From assembly GCA_964196045.1 (NCBI GenBank), contig CAXMRH010000152.1, positions 1 to 9,125 of the forward strand: DNA of 9,125 bases, read 5' to 3'. Below are positions 1 through 6,279 of this stretch, piece after piece. The position numbers were made by a program, and so were the translations under genes. Numbering within the stretch: position 1 is the stretch's first letter; the number at the start of each line of letters is the position of its first letter. Below the pieces are notes generated by a model. That model did not search any database. It worked only from the letters and a program-made list of their open reading frames with translations, and was not told where the DNA came from. This DNA comes from SHLQ01 sp964196045 (GTDB lineage Bacteria; Actinomycetota; Acidimicrobiia; Acidimicrobiales; SHLQ01).

Positions 1-1289
1 TGACAAGTGCCAATCCGTCCGGCGAGCCGCTGGCGCACGACTACCAGAGCATCGATGAGCTCGGCGACCTCTACGACGTAATCCTCGACCCCGATAGTCA
101 AATCGACGTGGCTTGTGATGACTCGGTTTTACGCCTGGTCGGCGACTCGTTGCTGCCGATTCGGCGAGCACGTGGTTACGCCCCGATTCCGGTGAGATTC
201 TCCTCGGCCAAGCGCTCGGTCGTAGCCGCGGGGGCAGAGCTAAAGAACGCACCCTGTGTCGCAGGCAACGATCACGCCTGGGTCAGTCCACATATCGGCG
301 ACATGGAGAACTACCGCACGCTGGAGTCGTTCAAAGCGATGATCGAGCGTTTGGCCGCGTCGTTCGATGTGCACGCCGATGTCGTGGCTGTCGACCCGCA
401 TCCGAGAGACCTCTCATCCAGATGGGCTCTCGAGGACCGCAGCAACAGCATCGTCTCGGTCCAGCATCATCACGCCCATATCGGTTCGGTGATGGCGGAA
501 CATCAACTCGACCCACGAACCCAGGTCTTGGGCTTTGCGTTCGACGGTGCCGGCTACGGCGACGACGGTTCGATATGGGGCGGTGAGGTACTCCTCGCCA
601 ACGTGGATGGATTCGACCGGGTGTTCCATTTGTCGGCAGTGCCGATGCCTGGGGGAGATGCTGCAATCGAACATCCGGGCCGGATGGCGCTCGCCTACCT
701 GCACGCATTCGGCCACACGTGGAGTAGGTCCCTAGCGCCTGCCGCTGCAATGTCCGACAGGGAGCTGGCGATGCTCGGCAAGCAACTCGACTCTGGGTTC
801 GGCTGCATGCCAACCACGAGTATGGGACGGCTGTTCGATGCCGTCGCCGCGCTTGTCGGACTGCGACAAGCGGTGTCGTACGAAGCCCAAGCGGCCATCG
901 AGCTCGAGTTCTCTGCGAACGCTGACAGCTCCACGGGCGGCGGCTACCGCTTCGCTCTCGATGACACCGAGATCAACCCTCGACCGGTCATCGAGTCGGT
1001 GTTGACCGACCTGGAAGCAGCAGAGTCCGTCGAGCGGATCGCGTGGCGATTCCACGATGGGGTGGCCGAGATCGTTCATCGAGTGGCTTCGACCATCCGC
1101 GCCGAGCACGGGCCACTGCCGGTCGTGTTGTCGGGCGGCGTGTTCCAGAATGCGCTTCTTGTGTCGATGTGTATCGATCGTTTGGAAGTAGATGACTTCC
1201 AGGTATTGACCAACACGGCGGTTCCGCCAAACGATGGAGGCCTGGCCCTTGGCCAGGCATACATCGCTGCCCACCGCGTTGAGAGTTGA
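1..1289 (+). CDS. hypF: HypF, carbamoyltransferase for hydrogenase maturation (5' end outside window)
   Basis: HypF uses carbamoyl phosphate and ATP to make carbamoyl-AMP and transfers the carbamoyl group to the C-terminal cysteine of HypE, the source of the cyanide ligands in [NiFe] hydrogenases. Only the last 428 residues are present; the frame is open to the left edge (first full codon at position 3), so the GTG at 108 is internal. The fragment starts at the end of the YrdC-like domain (SANPSGEPL, then VACDDSVLRL and RRARGYAPIPVRF) and continues into the Kae1-like domain. Visible motifs are the metal-binding HHHAH (fragment residues 155-159), FDGAGYGDDGSIWGGE, SMGRLFDAVAALVG, LSGGVFQN and NDGGLALGQ. 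The acylphosphatase and zinc-finger parts would lie upstream. hypC follows after 12 bases, with its ribosome binding site touching the hypF stop codon. Assignment is secure. Confidence 0.97.
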   Translation, partial: TSANPSGEPLAHDYQSIDELGDLYDVILDPDSQIDVACDDSVLRLVGDSLLPIRRARGYAPIPVRFSSAKRSVVAAGAELKNAPCVAGNDHAWVSPHIGDMENYRTLESFKAMIERLAASFDVHADVVAVDPHPRDLSSRWALEDRSNSIVSVQHHHAHIGSVMAEHQLDPRTQVLGFAFDGAGYGDDGSIWGGEVLLANVDGFDRVFHLSAVPMPGGDAAIEHPGRMALAYLHAFGHTWSRSLAPAAAMSDRELAMLGKQLDSGFGCMPTTSMGRLFDAVAALVGLRQAVSYEAQAAIELEFSANADSSTGGGYRFALDDTEINPRPVIESVLTDLEAAESVERIAWRFHDGVAEIVHRVASTIRAEHGPLPVVLSGGVFQNALLVSMCIDRLEVDDFQVLTNTAVPPNDGGLALGQAYIAAHRVES

Positions 1290-1301
1290 GGAGAGGCGCC
1301 C

Positions 1302-1568
1302 ATGTGTCTTGCAGTTCCAGGAAAGGTTCTTCACACCTACGAGGATCGTGGAACGCCCATGGCCACGTTGGGTTTTGACGGAGTAAGGAAAGAGGTGTGT
1401 GTGGCTCTCGTTCCCGATGTTGTCGTTGGTGAGTACGCCGTCGTGCACGCCGGCGTTGCGATCGCGAAACTCGACGAAGCTTCGGCGCTCGAAACGCTTC
1501 GGATACTCGCGAGTATCGACTTTGATGACGAGATGCCCGTCGACTCCATCGAAGGAGCTGCGCAATGA
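1302..1568 (+). CDS. hypC: HypC, hydrogenase maturation chaperone
   Basis: HypC is the small chaperone that forms a complex with HypD, on which the Fe(CN)2CO moiety is built, and delivers it to the hydrogenase large-subunit precursor. The 88-residue length and the N-terminal MCLAVPGKV are diagnostic. Cys2, exposed after removal of the initiator Met, is the essential iron-binding residue in this family. The start is fixed by that motif and by GAGGAG 8 bases upstream, which overlaps the hypF stop. The tail after about residue 75 is acidic and variable. The stop overlaps the start of hypD in an ATGA, so the two partner proteins are probably translationally coupled. Family membership is certain; which hydrogenase it serves cannot be read from this window. 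Confidence 0.97.
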   Translation: MCLAVPGKVLHTYEDRGTPMATLGFDGVRKEVCVALVPDVVVGEYAVVHAGVAIAKLDEASALETLRILASIDFDDEMPVDSIEGAAQ

Positions 1569-2671
1569 AATACATCGACGAATTCCGCGATCCGGATCTG
1601 GCTAGGCGGTTGCTCGACGAGATCGCGGGAATCGTGACGAAGAAGTGGGCGATCATGGAAGTGTGCGGCGGGCAGACCCATTCGATCATTCGAACCGGAA
1701 TCGACCAGCTTTTACCTGACGGGGTCGAGCTCATCCACGGTCCCGGGTGTCCGGTGTGTGTGACGCCCATCGGCATCATCGACCAAGCACTTCGAATCGC
1801 GGCGCTACCGGACGTCATCTTCTGCTCGTTCGGCGACATGTTGCGTGTTCCGGGCAGTCAGGACGACCTCTTTGCGGTGAGGAGTCGGGGTGGTGATGTT
1901 CGTGTTGTCTATTCACCTCTCGACGCCGTCGACGTCGCGGAGGCAAATCCGGACAAGGACGTGGTCTTCTTTGCGGTTGGTTTCGAGACCACGGCGCCAG
2001 CCAATGCGTTGGCCGTCGAACGAGCGGCAAGCCGCGACCTTGACAACTTCTCCGTGCTGGTGAGCCATGTCATGGTTCCTCCGGCGATCGAAGCGATCGC
2101 TGGCTCCCCCGACAACCGCGTCGACGGGTTCCTCGCCGCCGGTCATGTGTGCGCCGTTATGGGAACGTGGCAATACGGCCCGCTCGTGGAGCGTTTCAAC
2201 AAGCCGATCGTCGTGACGGGATTCGAACCGTTAGACCTGCTCGAAGGCATTCGGCGAATTGTCCTTCAACTCGAGGAAGGGCGGGCCGAGCTCGAGAACG
2301 CCTACGAGCGGATGGTCACAAGCCCAGGGAACCTTATTGCACAGGAGCTCATCTCCAAGGTCTTCGAAGTCTGTGACCGCCAGTGGCGCGGGATCGGCGA
2401 GATTCCCGAGAGCGGCTGGCGTCTGACCGACGAATACCGACAATTCGATGCCCAACGCCGGTTTGATGTGGGCGAGGAACATGCCGCGGAGTCGCCGGAG
2501 TGCCGGGCAGGCGAAGTGCTTCAAGGCTTGATCAAGCCGACCCAGTGTGAAGCGTTCGGGATCAACTGCACTCCTCGGACACCTCTCGGGGCAACAATGG
2601 TGTCGAGCGAAGGCGCGTGTGCTGCGTACTACCAGTACCGACGGATTGAGGCGTCTGTGGAGGTCGCATGA
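1565..2671 (+). CDS. hypD: HypD, iron-sulfur scaffold for Fe(CN)2CO assembly
   Basis: HypD is the [4Fe-4S] scaffold and redox protein that, with HypC, receives cyanide from HypE and holds the iron while CN and CO ligands are added. The 368-residue product has the family's usual length and conserved blocks: EVCGGQTHS (C34), GPGCPVCVTP (C62, C65), FGDMLRVPGS, FAVGFETTAP, and GHVCAVMG. The C-terminal cluster region has C313, C328 and C335 in CEAFGINCTP, and C352 in SSEGACAAYYQY. Four C-terminal cysteines therefore remain available for a [4Fe-4S] cluster. The segment reads CRAGEVL; many relatives, as I recall them, carry a second cysteine where this has Ala315, which I could not check. GAAGGAG lies 7 bases before the ATG inside hypC. 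The gene overlaps hypC and hypE by 4 bases each. Confidence 0.97.
   Translation: MKYIDEFRDPDLARRLLDEIAGIVTKKWAIMEVCGGQTHSIIRTGIDQLLPDGVELIHGPGCPVCVTPIGIIDQALRIAALPDVIFCSFGDMLRVPGSQDDLFAVRSRGGDVRVVYSPLDAVDVAEANPDKDVVFFAVGFETTAPANALAVERAASRDLDNFSVLVSHVMVPPAIEAIAGSPDNRVDGFLAAGHVCAVMGTWQYGPLVERFNKPIVVTGFEPLDLLEGIRRIVLQLEEGRAELENAYERMVTSPGNLIAQELISKVFEVCDRQWRGIGEIPESGWRLTDEYRQFDAQRRFDVGEEHAAESPECRAGEVLQGLIKPTQCEAFGINCTPRTPLGATMVSSEGACAAYYQYRRIEASVEVA
2659..2663 (+). promoter_or_regulatory. Ribosome binding site for hypE, start ambiguous
   Basis: GGAGG inside the hypD 3' end lies 4 bases from ATG 2668 and 7 bases from ATG 2671. The spacing favours the second ATG, while the ATGA overlap favours the first. 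The two differ by a single methionine. Confidence 0.6.
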
Positions 2672-3729
2672 TGGCAAGTGCTGCGCCGATCAGCCAGTGG
2701 ACCTGTCCTCTTCCGCTTCGCAACTACGACCGGATCGTGATGGGACATGGCGGTGGCGGGCGATTGTCCGCGGAGTTGATCGAGCACCTCTTTCTCCCGG
2801 CGTTCGGGACCGACGGAGCGGCTGCCTTGCACGACGCAGCCATGCTTCAGGTGGACGGCGCACGGATTGCGTTCTCGACTGACTCGTACGTGGTTCGGCC
2901 GTTGTTCTTCCCCGGTGGATGTATTGGTGACTTGGCGGTGAACGGCACGGTGAACGATGTGTCGATGGCAGGAGCTCACCCGATCGCTCTCAGCGCAGGT
3001 TTCATCCTCGAGGAGGGGCTAGAGCTCGAGACACTGGGACGAGTCGCCACGGCCATGGGCGCTGCGGCCCGCCTTGCCGGTGTTCCGGTCGCCACCGGCG
3101 ACACCAAGGTGGTTGACGCTGGATGTGCAGACGGTCTCTTCATCAACACCGCAGGAATCGGGGTGATCCGTGACGGCGTCGATATCCGTCCCGAACGCGC
3201 CGCGCCGGGTGACGTCATCATCGTGTCCGGCCCTATTGGCCAACATGGCATCGCCGTGATGTCGAAACGGGAGGGCCTCGAGTTTGCGACCGACCTCGTC
3301 TCGGATTGTGCGCCCTTGAATGGTTTGGTCAGCGTGATGCTCGATGCGCAACAGGACATGCACGTCCTGCGAGATCCCACAAGGGGAGGTGTCACGGCGT
3401 CACTCTGTGAGATCGCCAGCGCCGCCCACGTTGGCATCACCTACGACGAGTCAGCAGTGCCGATTCCCGACGACGTTTCAGCCGTGTGTTCCTTTCTCGG
3501 GCTCGACGCGATGAGCGTGGCAAACGAGGGTCGCCTCGTCGCCTTCGTTCGACCAGAGCATGTCGACGACGTGATGAACGCCATGCGCAGCCATGAGCAC
3601 GGAGCTCAGGCGACGGTGATCGGGCAGGTCACCGACCAACACCACGGAGTCGTGCTCGCTCGCACGCCGTATGGGGCAACCCGAGTCGTCGATCTTCCCC
3701 TCGGTGAGCAGTTACCTCGTATCTGTTGA
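2668..3729 (+). CDS. hypE: HypE, carbamoyl-phosphate-derived cyanide synthesis (thiocarboxamide dehydratase)
   Basis: HypE accepts a carbamoyl group from HypF on its C-terminal cysteine, dehydrates it with ATP to an enzyme thiocyanate, and passes CN to the HypC-HypD complex. The 353-residue product belongs to the PurM/ThiL-like ATP-binding fold. It shows GHGGGG (26-31), TDSYVVRPLFFPGG (71-84), GDLAVNGTVNDVSMAGA (87-103) and LRDPTRGG. It ends in PRIC, so the reactive terminal Cys353 is intact. Two adjacent ATGs (2668 and 2671) are possible starts. The first overlaps the hypD stop; GGAGG at 2659-2663 sits 4 bases before the first and 7 before the second, so the second may be the one used, which would shorten the product by one residue. 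The gene ends only 4 bases from the opposing gene. Confidence 0.97.
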   Translation: MMASAAPISQWTCPLPLRNYDRIVMGHGGGGRLSAELIEHLFLPAFGTDGAAALHDAAMLQVDGARIAFSTDSYVVRPLFFPGGCIGDLAVNGTVNDVSMAGAHPIALSAGFILEEGLELETLGRVATAMGAAARLAGVPVATGDTKVVDAGCADGLFINTAGIGVIRDGVDIRPERAAPGDVIIVSGPIGQHGIAVMSKREGLEFATDLVSDCAPLNGLVSVMLDAQQDMHVLRDPTRGGVTASLCEIASAAHVGITYDESAVPIPDDVSAVCSFLGLDAMSVANEGRLVAFVRPEHVDDVMNAMRSHEHGAQATVIGQVTDQHHGVVLARTPYGATRVVDLPLGEQLPRIC

Positions 3730-3733
3730 GGAA

Positions 3734-4192
3734 TCAGGTCCTCGGTTCGAGCACGACCACTGCGGTTTCTCCGCTGCGACGTGATGCGTACGAGTCGAGG
3801 TTCTTGTCGATCTCAGCCCAGCCTGCCCAGAGGAGTTCTCGCTCATCGCCAGAGGCAGCTCGACCGGTGACGTTGCGCTCGCCATCGAAGAGGTCGACAC
3901 GCGCCTCGGGATTCGCCTGAAGGTTCAGCCACCAGGCGGGTTCGCCCTCACCCCAACCATTCATGGCCATGGTGACGAGGTTGGACTCGTCCTCGAAGTA
4001 GCCGAACATCACGCTGCGCTCCTCGCCACTCCGACGACCGGTCGTGGTCAGGCGTGCTAATCCGTACCCGCCTGGCTTCGGCTTCCGGAGTCCGAATCGA
4101 CCGCCGCTCAGTCGGTAGATCGTGCGATGTGTTGACCACGCGGCGCGTATGAACCACCGGGGTGGGAGTCGCGGTTTCGAGTTTCTGGCCAT
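3734..4192 (-). CDS. Deazaflavin (F420)-dependent nitroreductase/quinone reductase family protein (Ddn-like)
   Basis: This 152-residue protein has the hallmarks of the Ddn/F420H2-dependent quinone reductase family (nitroreductase/DUF385, split beta-barrel). It has LTTTGRRSGEERS at residues 48-60, followed by MNGWGEGEPAWWLNLQANP around 77-95. Members use reduced F420 to reduce quinones or nitro compounds; some only bind the cofactor, so the substrate here is unknown. An in-frame ATG at 4225 exists, but ATG 4192 is preferred because AGGAGG lies exactly 7 bases before it. The residues before this ATG show no conservation I recognise. The N-terminus (RWFIRAAWSTHRTIYRLSGGRFGL) is the usual amphipathic helix leading into the barrel. 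The gene converges on hypE with a 4-base gap and no room for a dedicated terminator. It implies that the host makes F420. Confidence 0.88.
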   Translation of the reverse strand: MARNSKPRLPPRWFIRAAWSTHRTIYRLSGGRFGLRKPKPGGYGLARLTTTGRRSGEERSVMFGYFEDESNLVTMAMNGWGEGEPAWWLNLQANPEARVDLFDGERNVTGRAASGDERELLWAGWAEIDKNLDSYASRRSGETAVVVLEPRT

Positions 4193-4340
4193 CGTCGAAC
4201 CTCCTAGCGCGTGTGGTTTCGACACTAGTCAAGCGAACTCCAGGAGGCTGGTGTCGCCACCACGCGCGATGTCGTCCCCCAGGAGTGATTGACTGGACGA
4301 TGGACGCGGCAGCACCGACGTACGAAGAAAGAGTGGAACC
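4193..4340. promoter_or_regulatory. Divergent intergenic region between the Ddn-like gene and udp
   Basis: These 148 bases separate two divergent starts and must hold both promoters. I cannot assign clear -35/-10 pairs. TTGACT occurs at 4289-4294 on the plus strand, and on the minus strand TTGACTAGTGT is read from about 4232 to 4222, but neither has a convincing partner box at 16-18 bases. A short open frame at 4300-4344 (MDAAAPTYEERVEP) ends in an ATGA overlap with the udp start; it is listed as a possible leader peptide under findings. Confidence 0.4.
4200..4205 (-). promoter_or_regulatory. Ribosome binding site fixing the Ddn-like start
   Basis: Read on the minus strand, a perfect AGGAGG is followed by 7 bases and ATG at 4192-4190. 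This decides against the upstream in-frame ATG at 4225, which would put this site inside the coding region. Confidence 0.8.
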
Positions 4341-5120
4341 ATGAACGACGTTTTTCACCTGGGGATCAATCGCCCGCAGCTCGATGGCGCAACTCTCGCG
4401 ATCATTCCGGGCGATCCTGCCCGTGTAGGGAGAATCGCGTCGACGATCGCCGAGCGAGGCGGCAGTGACAGAGCGGTTGACCTAGCCAGCACCCGCGAGT
4501 TCTCGAGTGCACTCGGCTACGTCGACGGCATACCGATCGTCGTGTGCTCGACCGGAATCGGTGGTCCATCGACCTCGATCGCTGTGGAGGAGTTGGCGCA
4601 GCTCGGCGTGACGACCTTTCTTCGGGTGGGAACCACCGGCAGCATTCAGCCATACGTCGAGTTGGGCGACTTGATCGTGACCCAGGCAGCGGTACGTCTC
4701 GACGGAGCGAGCCATCATTTCGCGCCGGGCGAGTACCCGGCGGCTTCGACTTTCGAGTGCACCCGTGCGTTGGTAGATGCGGCCGCCGGGCTAGGGCATA
4801 AACATCACGTCGGTATCACGGCCTCATCGGACACGTTCTATCCCGGGCAGGAGCGTTATGACACGGTTGCTGGAGATGTCGCGAGGCATTGGAAGGGCAG
4901 CCTGGCCGAGTGGCGGCGGCTGAACGTGCTCAACTACGAGATGGAGTCGGCAACGCTCTTCACGATGTGTGCAGCGAACGGATGGCGGGCCGGGTGTGTG
5001 GCCAACGTGATCGCCAATCGTCTGACGCAGGAGATGCCAACGCGGGGATTCGCAGATGAAGTCGAGCAGCGTGCCCTCGACGTTGTCATCGAAGCTGCCC
5101 GCCAACTAGCGGGGGACTGA
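4341..5120 (+). CDS. udp: Uridine phosphorylase
   Basis: Uridine phosphorylase cleaves uridine with phosphate to uracil and ribose-1-phosphate in cytosolic pyrimidine salvage. The 259-residue protein aligns along its whole length with my recollection of E. coli Udp: NDVFHLG start, GDPARV, CSTGIGGPSTSIAVEEL, FLRVGTTGSIQP, VRLDGASHHFAP, ASSDTFYPGQERYDT, NYEMESATL. Residues matching the E. coli active site are all present: R28, R52, R95 and T98 (phosphate side), Q170 and R172 (uracil), E200, M201 and E202 (ribose), and R227. The Q-x-R and Arg set separates it from purine nucleoside phosphorylase DeoD. The start agrees with the E. coli N-terminus. The ribosome binding site is weak (GAGTGG), which may matter for the leader frame noted upstream. 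It appears to be transcribed alone, converging on the DUF1330 gene. Confidence 0.95.
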   Translation: MNDVFHLGINRPQLDGATLAIIPGDPARVGRIASTIAERGGSDRAVDLASTREFSSALGYVDGIPIVVCSTGIGGPSTSIAVEELAQLGVTTFLRVGTTGSIQPYVELGDLIVTQAAVRLDGASHHFAPGEYPAASTFECTRALVDAAAGLGHKHHVGITASSDTFYPGQERYDTVAGDVARHWKGSLAEWRRLNVLNYEMESATLFTMCAANGWRAGCVANVIANRLTQEMPTRGFADEVEQRALDVVIEAARQLAGD

Positions 5121-5137
5121 GTCCGCTCGCTTGGGCC

Positions 5138-5428
5138 TTAGGAGCCCTCGAAGAGCACAAGTGTGCAGTCCGCGTACGCGTGACGAAGGGCTTTGACCGG
5201 CGCATACTCCTCGCTGTCGATGAACGCCCTGGCTGACTGAGAGTCAGGGAATTCGATCAGCACCAATCGTGCCGGCGACCAAAGGTCGTCTTCGACGACG
5301 TCCAGGTCTGCTCCTCTGGACAGGTACTTTCCACCGAACTTCCCGATGATCGGCTTTGCGAGGAGTTTGTACTTCTCATATTCGTCGACATCGTGGATCT
5401 TCGTGTCCACGAGCAGGTATGCAGTCAT
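5138..5428 (-). CDS. DUF1330 family protein, dimeric alpha/beta-barrel fold
   Basis: The 96-residue protein matches the DUF1330 family. It starts MTAYLLVDTKIHDVDEYEKY, continues with GGKYLSRGADLDVVEDD and W-SPARLVLIEFPDSQSA, and then has the SEEYAPVKALRH helix before the last strand, TLVLFEGS. This is the full length for the family, a single ferredoxin-like domain that dimerises. The biochemical role of the family is not established. The start has AAAGG about 9 bases upstream. It lies 70 bases downstream of the HxlR regulator on the same strand, so it may be cotranscribed with it. The gap contains strong inverted repeats that could give it separate control. It converges on udp with 17 bases between the stops. 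Confidence 0.88.
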   Translation of the reverse strand: MTAYLLVDTKIHDVDEYEKYKLLAKPIIGKFGGKYLSRGADLDVVEDDLWSPARLVLIEFPDSQSARAFIDSEEYAPVKALRHAYADCTLVLFEGS

Positions 5429-5449
5429 TCGACCGACCTTTCACTACGG

Positions 5450-5493
5450 CTGAAACGAAACCTATCGCGACCGAAGAAACGTTTCAGGATAGG
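5450..5493. repeat. Interleaved inverted repeats upstream of the DUF1330 gene
   Basis: Two inverted repeats are interleaved: CTGAAACG (5450-5457) pairs with CGTTTCAG (5480-5487), and CCTATC (5461-5466) pairs with GATAGG (5488-5493). The right part also contains the perfect 10-base palindrome GAAACGTTTC (5476-5485), and GAAACGAAAC occurs at 5452-5461. The CG-centred palindrome is of the style bound by LacI-family repressors, but no such gene is in the window. The order left A, left B, right A, right B would allow a pseudoknot in RNA. Function is inferred only from position between the HxlR stop and the DUF1330 start. Confidence 0.5.
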
Positions 5494-5498
5494 GCCGC

Positions 5499-6158
5499 TC
5501 AGGAGATGGAAGCCATCGCTCCGAGGGCTCGAAGAAGGGACGTCTTGGCAGATTGATCGCCCGAGATCACGTCGAAGTGGTCTTCCTCAAATGGCTCTCC
5601 GCTGAGGAAGGCGGTCATGGTTGAGCCAGGGACACGGATCCGTGCGTCGGCGTCGGTGGTTGCGCGAGTCGTGACCGTGGGTCGGGGGCCAAGACCGATC
5701 TCGACGTGTTCGCCGTCGACCTCGAGCTCGATCACCAGGGCCTCGGCGGGTAACGAGTCACCAGCTCGTACCAGAATGGATTGCAGAGCCATCGCAATTG
5801 CTCGCACGCTGCGGTCGTGTTCCGCCGGAGCAACCCGCTCCAAAGTCGAACCCCAGAATCCCAATGCCTCGAGAGTTGGTCGGATTGCTGCACCTTGGTC
5901 GGTGAGTGCGTAGAGCACTGCCGAATGTGAGTTCACCCGTCGAACGATCCCGTCACTTTCGAGGCGCCTCAGTCGGCTCGTCAGCAGGTTCTTTGCGATA
6001 CCGGGTAGCCCGTCCTCGAGCTCATAGAAGCGCGCCGGTCCGCCAAGAAGCTCTCGCAGCATGAGGAGTGTCCACCGATCGCCAACGACGTCGAGAGCCG
6101 TCGCCATCGGGCATACCTGCCCATAACACTTGCGGTCGTTCGTGTTTGTTAGTGACAC
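5499..6158 (-). CDS. HxlR-type transcriptional regulator with C-terminal SCP2-like domain
   Basis: A DNA-binding regulator of 219 residues from a GTG start. The N-terminal part is a typical HxlR winged helix: KCYGQVCPMATALDVVGDRW (10-29), the LLMLRELLGGPARFYEL helix, then IAKNLLTSRLRRLESDGIV (54-72) and VLYALTDQG in the wing. Cys16 in CPMATAL is the conserved N-terminal cysteine, used in relatives such as YodB and HypR to sense quinones or disulfide stress. Residues about 108-219 (VIELEVDGEHVEIGLGPRP, TDADARIRV, TMTAFLSGE) look like an SCP2/sterol-carrier domain, a known actinobacterial combination that suggests a hydrophobic ligand. The frame runs open to ATG 6485, but that extension is unconserved and lies antisense to the neighbour. 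GTG 6158 has no ribosome binding site but sits 7 bases after a -10-like box, fitting a leaderless transcript. Confidence 0.9.
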   Translation of the reverse strand: MSLTNTNDRKCYGQVCPMATALDVVGDRWTLLMLRELLGGPARFYELEDGLPGIAKNLLTSRLRRLESDGIVRRVNSHSAVLYALTDQGAAIRPTLEALGFWGSTLERVAPAEHDRSVRAIAMALQSILVRAGDSLPAEALVIELEVDGEHVEIGLGPRPTVTTRATTDADARIRVPGSTMTAFLSGEPFEEDHFDVISGDQSAKTSLLRALGAMASIS

Positions 6159-6165
6159 GTTGTTC

Positions 6166-6194
6166 AGTATGCCGTAGATATTATCTACTTTCAA
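6166..6194 (-). promoter_or_regulatory. Candidate leaderless promoter of the HxlR gene
   Basis: On the minus strand TTGAAA (6194-6189) is separated by exactly 17 bases from CATACT (6171-6166), and 7 bases later comes the GTG start at 6158. This places the expected transcription start at the start codon, consistent with the lack of a ribosome binding site. TTGAAA matches the -35 consensus at 5 of 6 positions and CATACT matches the -10 consensus at 4 of 6. Confidence 0.6.
6174..6188. promoter_or_regulatory. Perfect 15-base palindrome, candidate HxlR operator
   Basis: GTAGATA-T-TATCTAC is a perfect 7-1-7 inverted repeat in an AT-rich island. It occupies 15 of the 17 bases between the -35 and -10 boxes of the HxlR promoter, and lies 7 bases upstream of the -35 box of the divergent gene. 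A dimeric winged-helix regulator bound here would block its own promoter and could repress or help the opposite one. HxlR proteins bind as dimers to such repeats; binding by this protein is inferred. Confidence 0.6.
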
Positions 6195-6195
6195 G

Positions 6196-6225
6196 TTGAC
6201 TTTATAAACTTCGATTGCGTACGGT
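6196..6225 (+). promoter_or_regulatory. Candidate promoter of the tandem barrel gene
   Basis: TTGACT (6196-6201) and TACGGT (6220-6225) are 18 bases apart. The -35 box is close to consensus and the -10 fits the loose actinobacterial TANNNT form. Its -35 box is one base from that of the divergent HxlR promoter. It would give a leader of roughly 50 bases before ATG 6280. Confidence 0.45.
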
Positions 6226-6279
6226 GTCTCTCGAGGGATCCTGCACGACCGTCGAGTTCGATCCTTTCTGGAGAGCGAC

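Noticed and set aside
108..1289. A complete gene starting at GTG 108
   Set aside because: The same frame is open to the left edge and encodes recognisable HypF sequence before position 108, so this is an internal codon of a longer gene.
732..1839. Long minus-strand open frames opposite hypF, hypC and hypD
   Set aside because: They are antisense to well-identified genes, show low-complexity Arg/Ser/His-rich products and no family resemblance.
4193..4225. Upstream ATG of the Ddn-like gene at 4225
   Set aside because: A perfect AGGAGG at the ideal distance supports ATG 4192, and the 11 added residues are not conserved family sequence.
5133..5147. GGGC...GCCC hairpin between udp and the DUF1330 gene as a terminator
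   Set aside because: Only four uninterrupted pairs, no T-tract, and it includes the DUF1330 stop codon; too weak to list as a feature.
6234..6266. GGATC and GATCC copies before ATG 6280
   Set aside because: Five-base arms about 20 bases apart are expected by chance; no further structure supports them.
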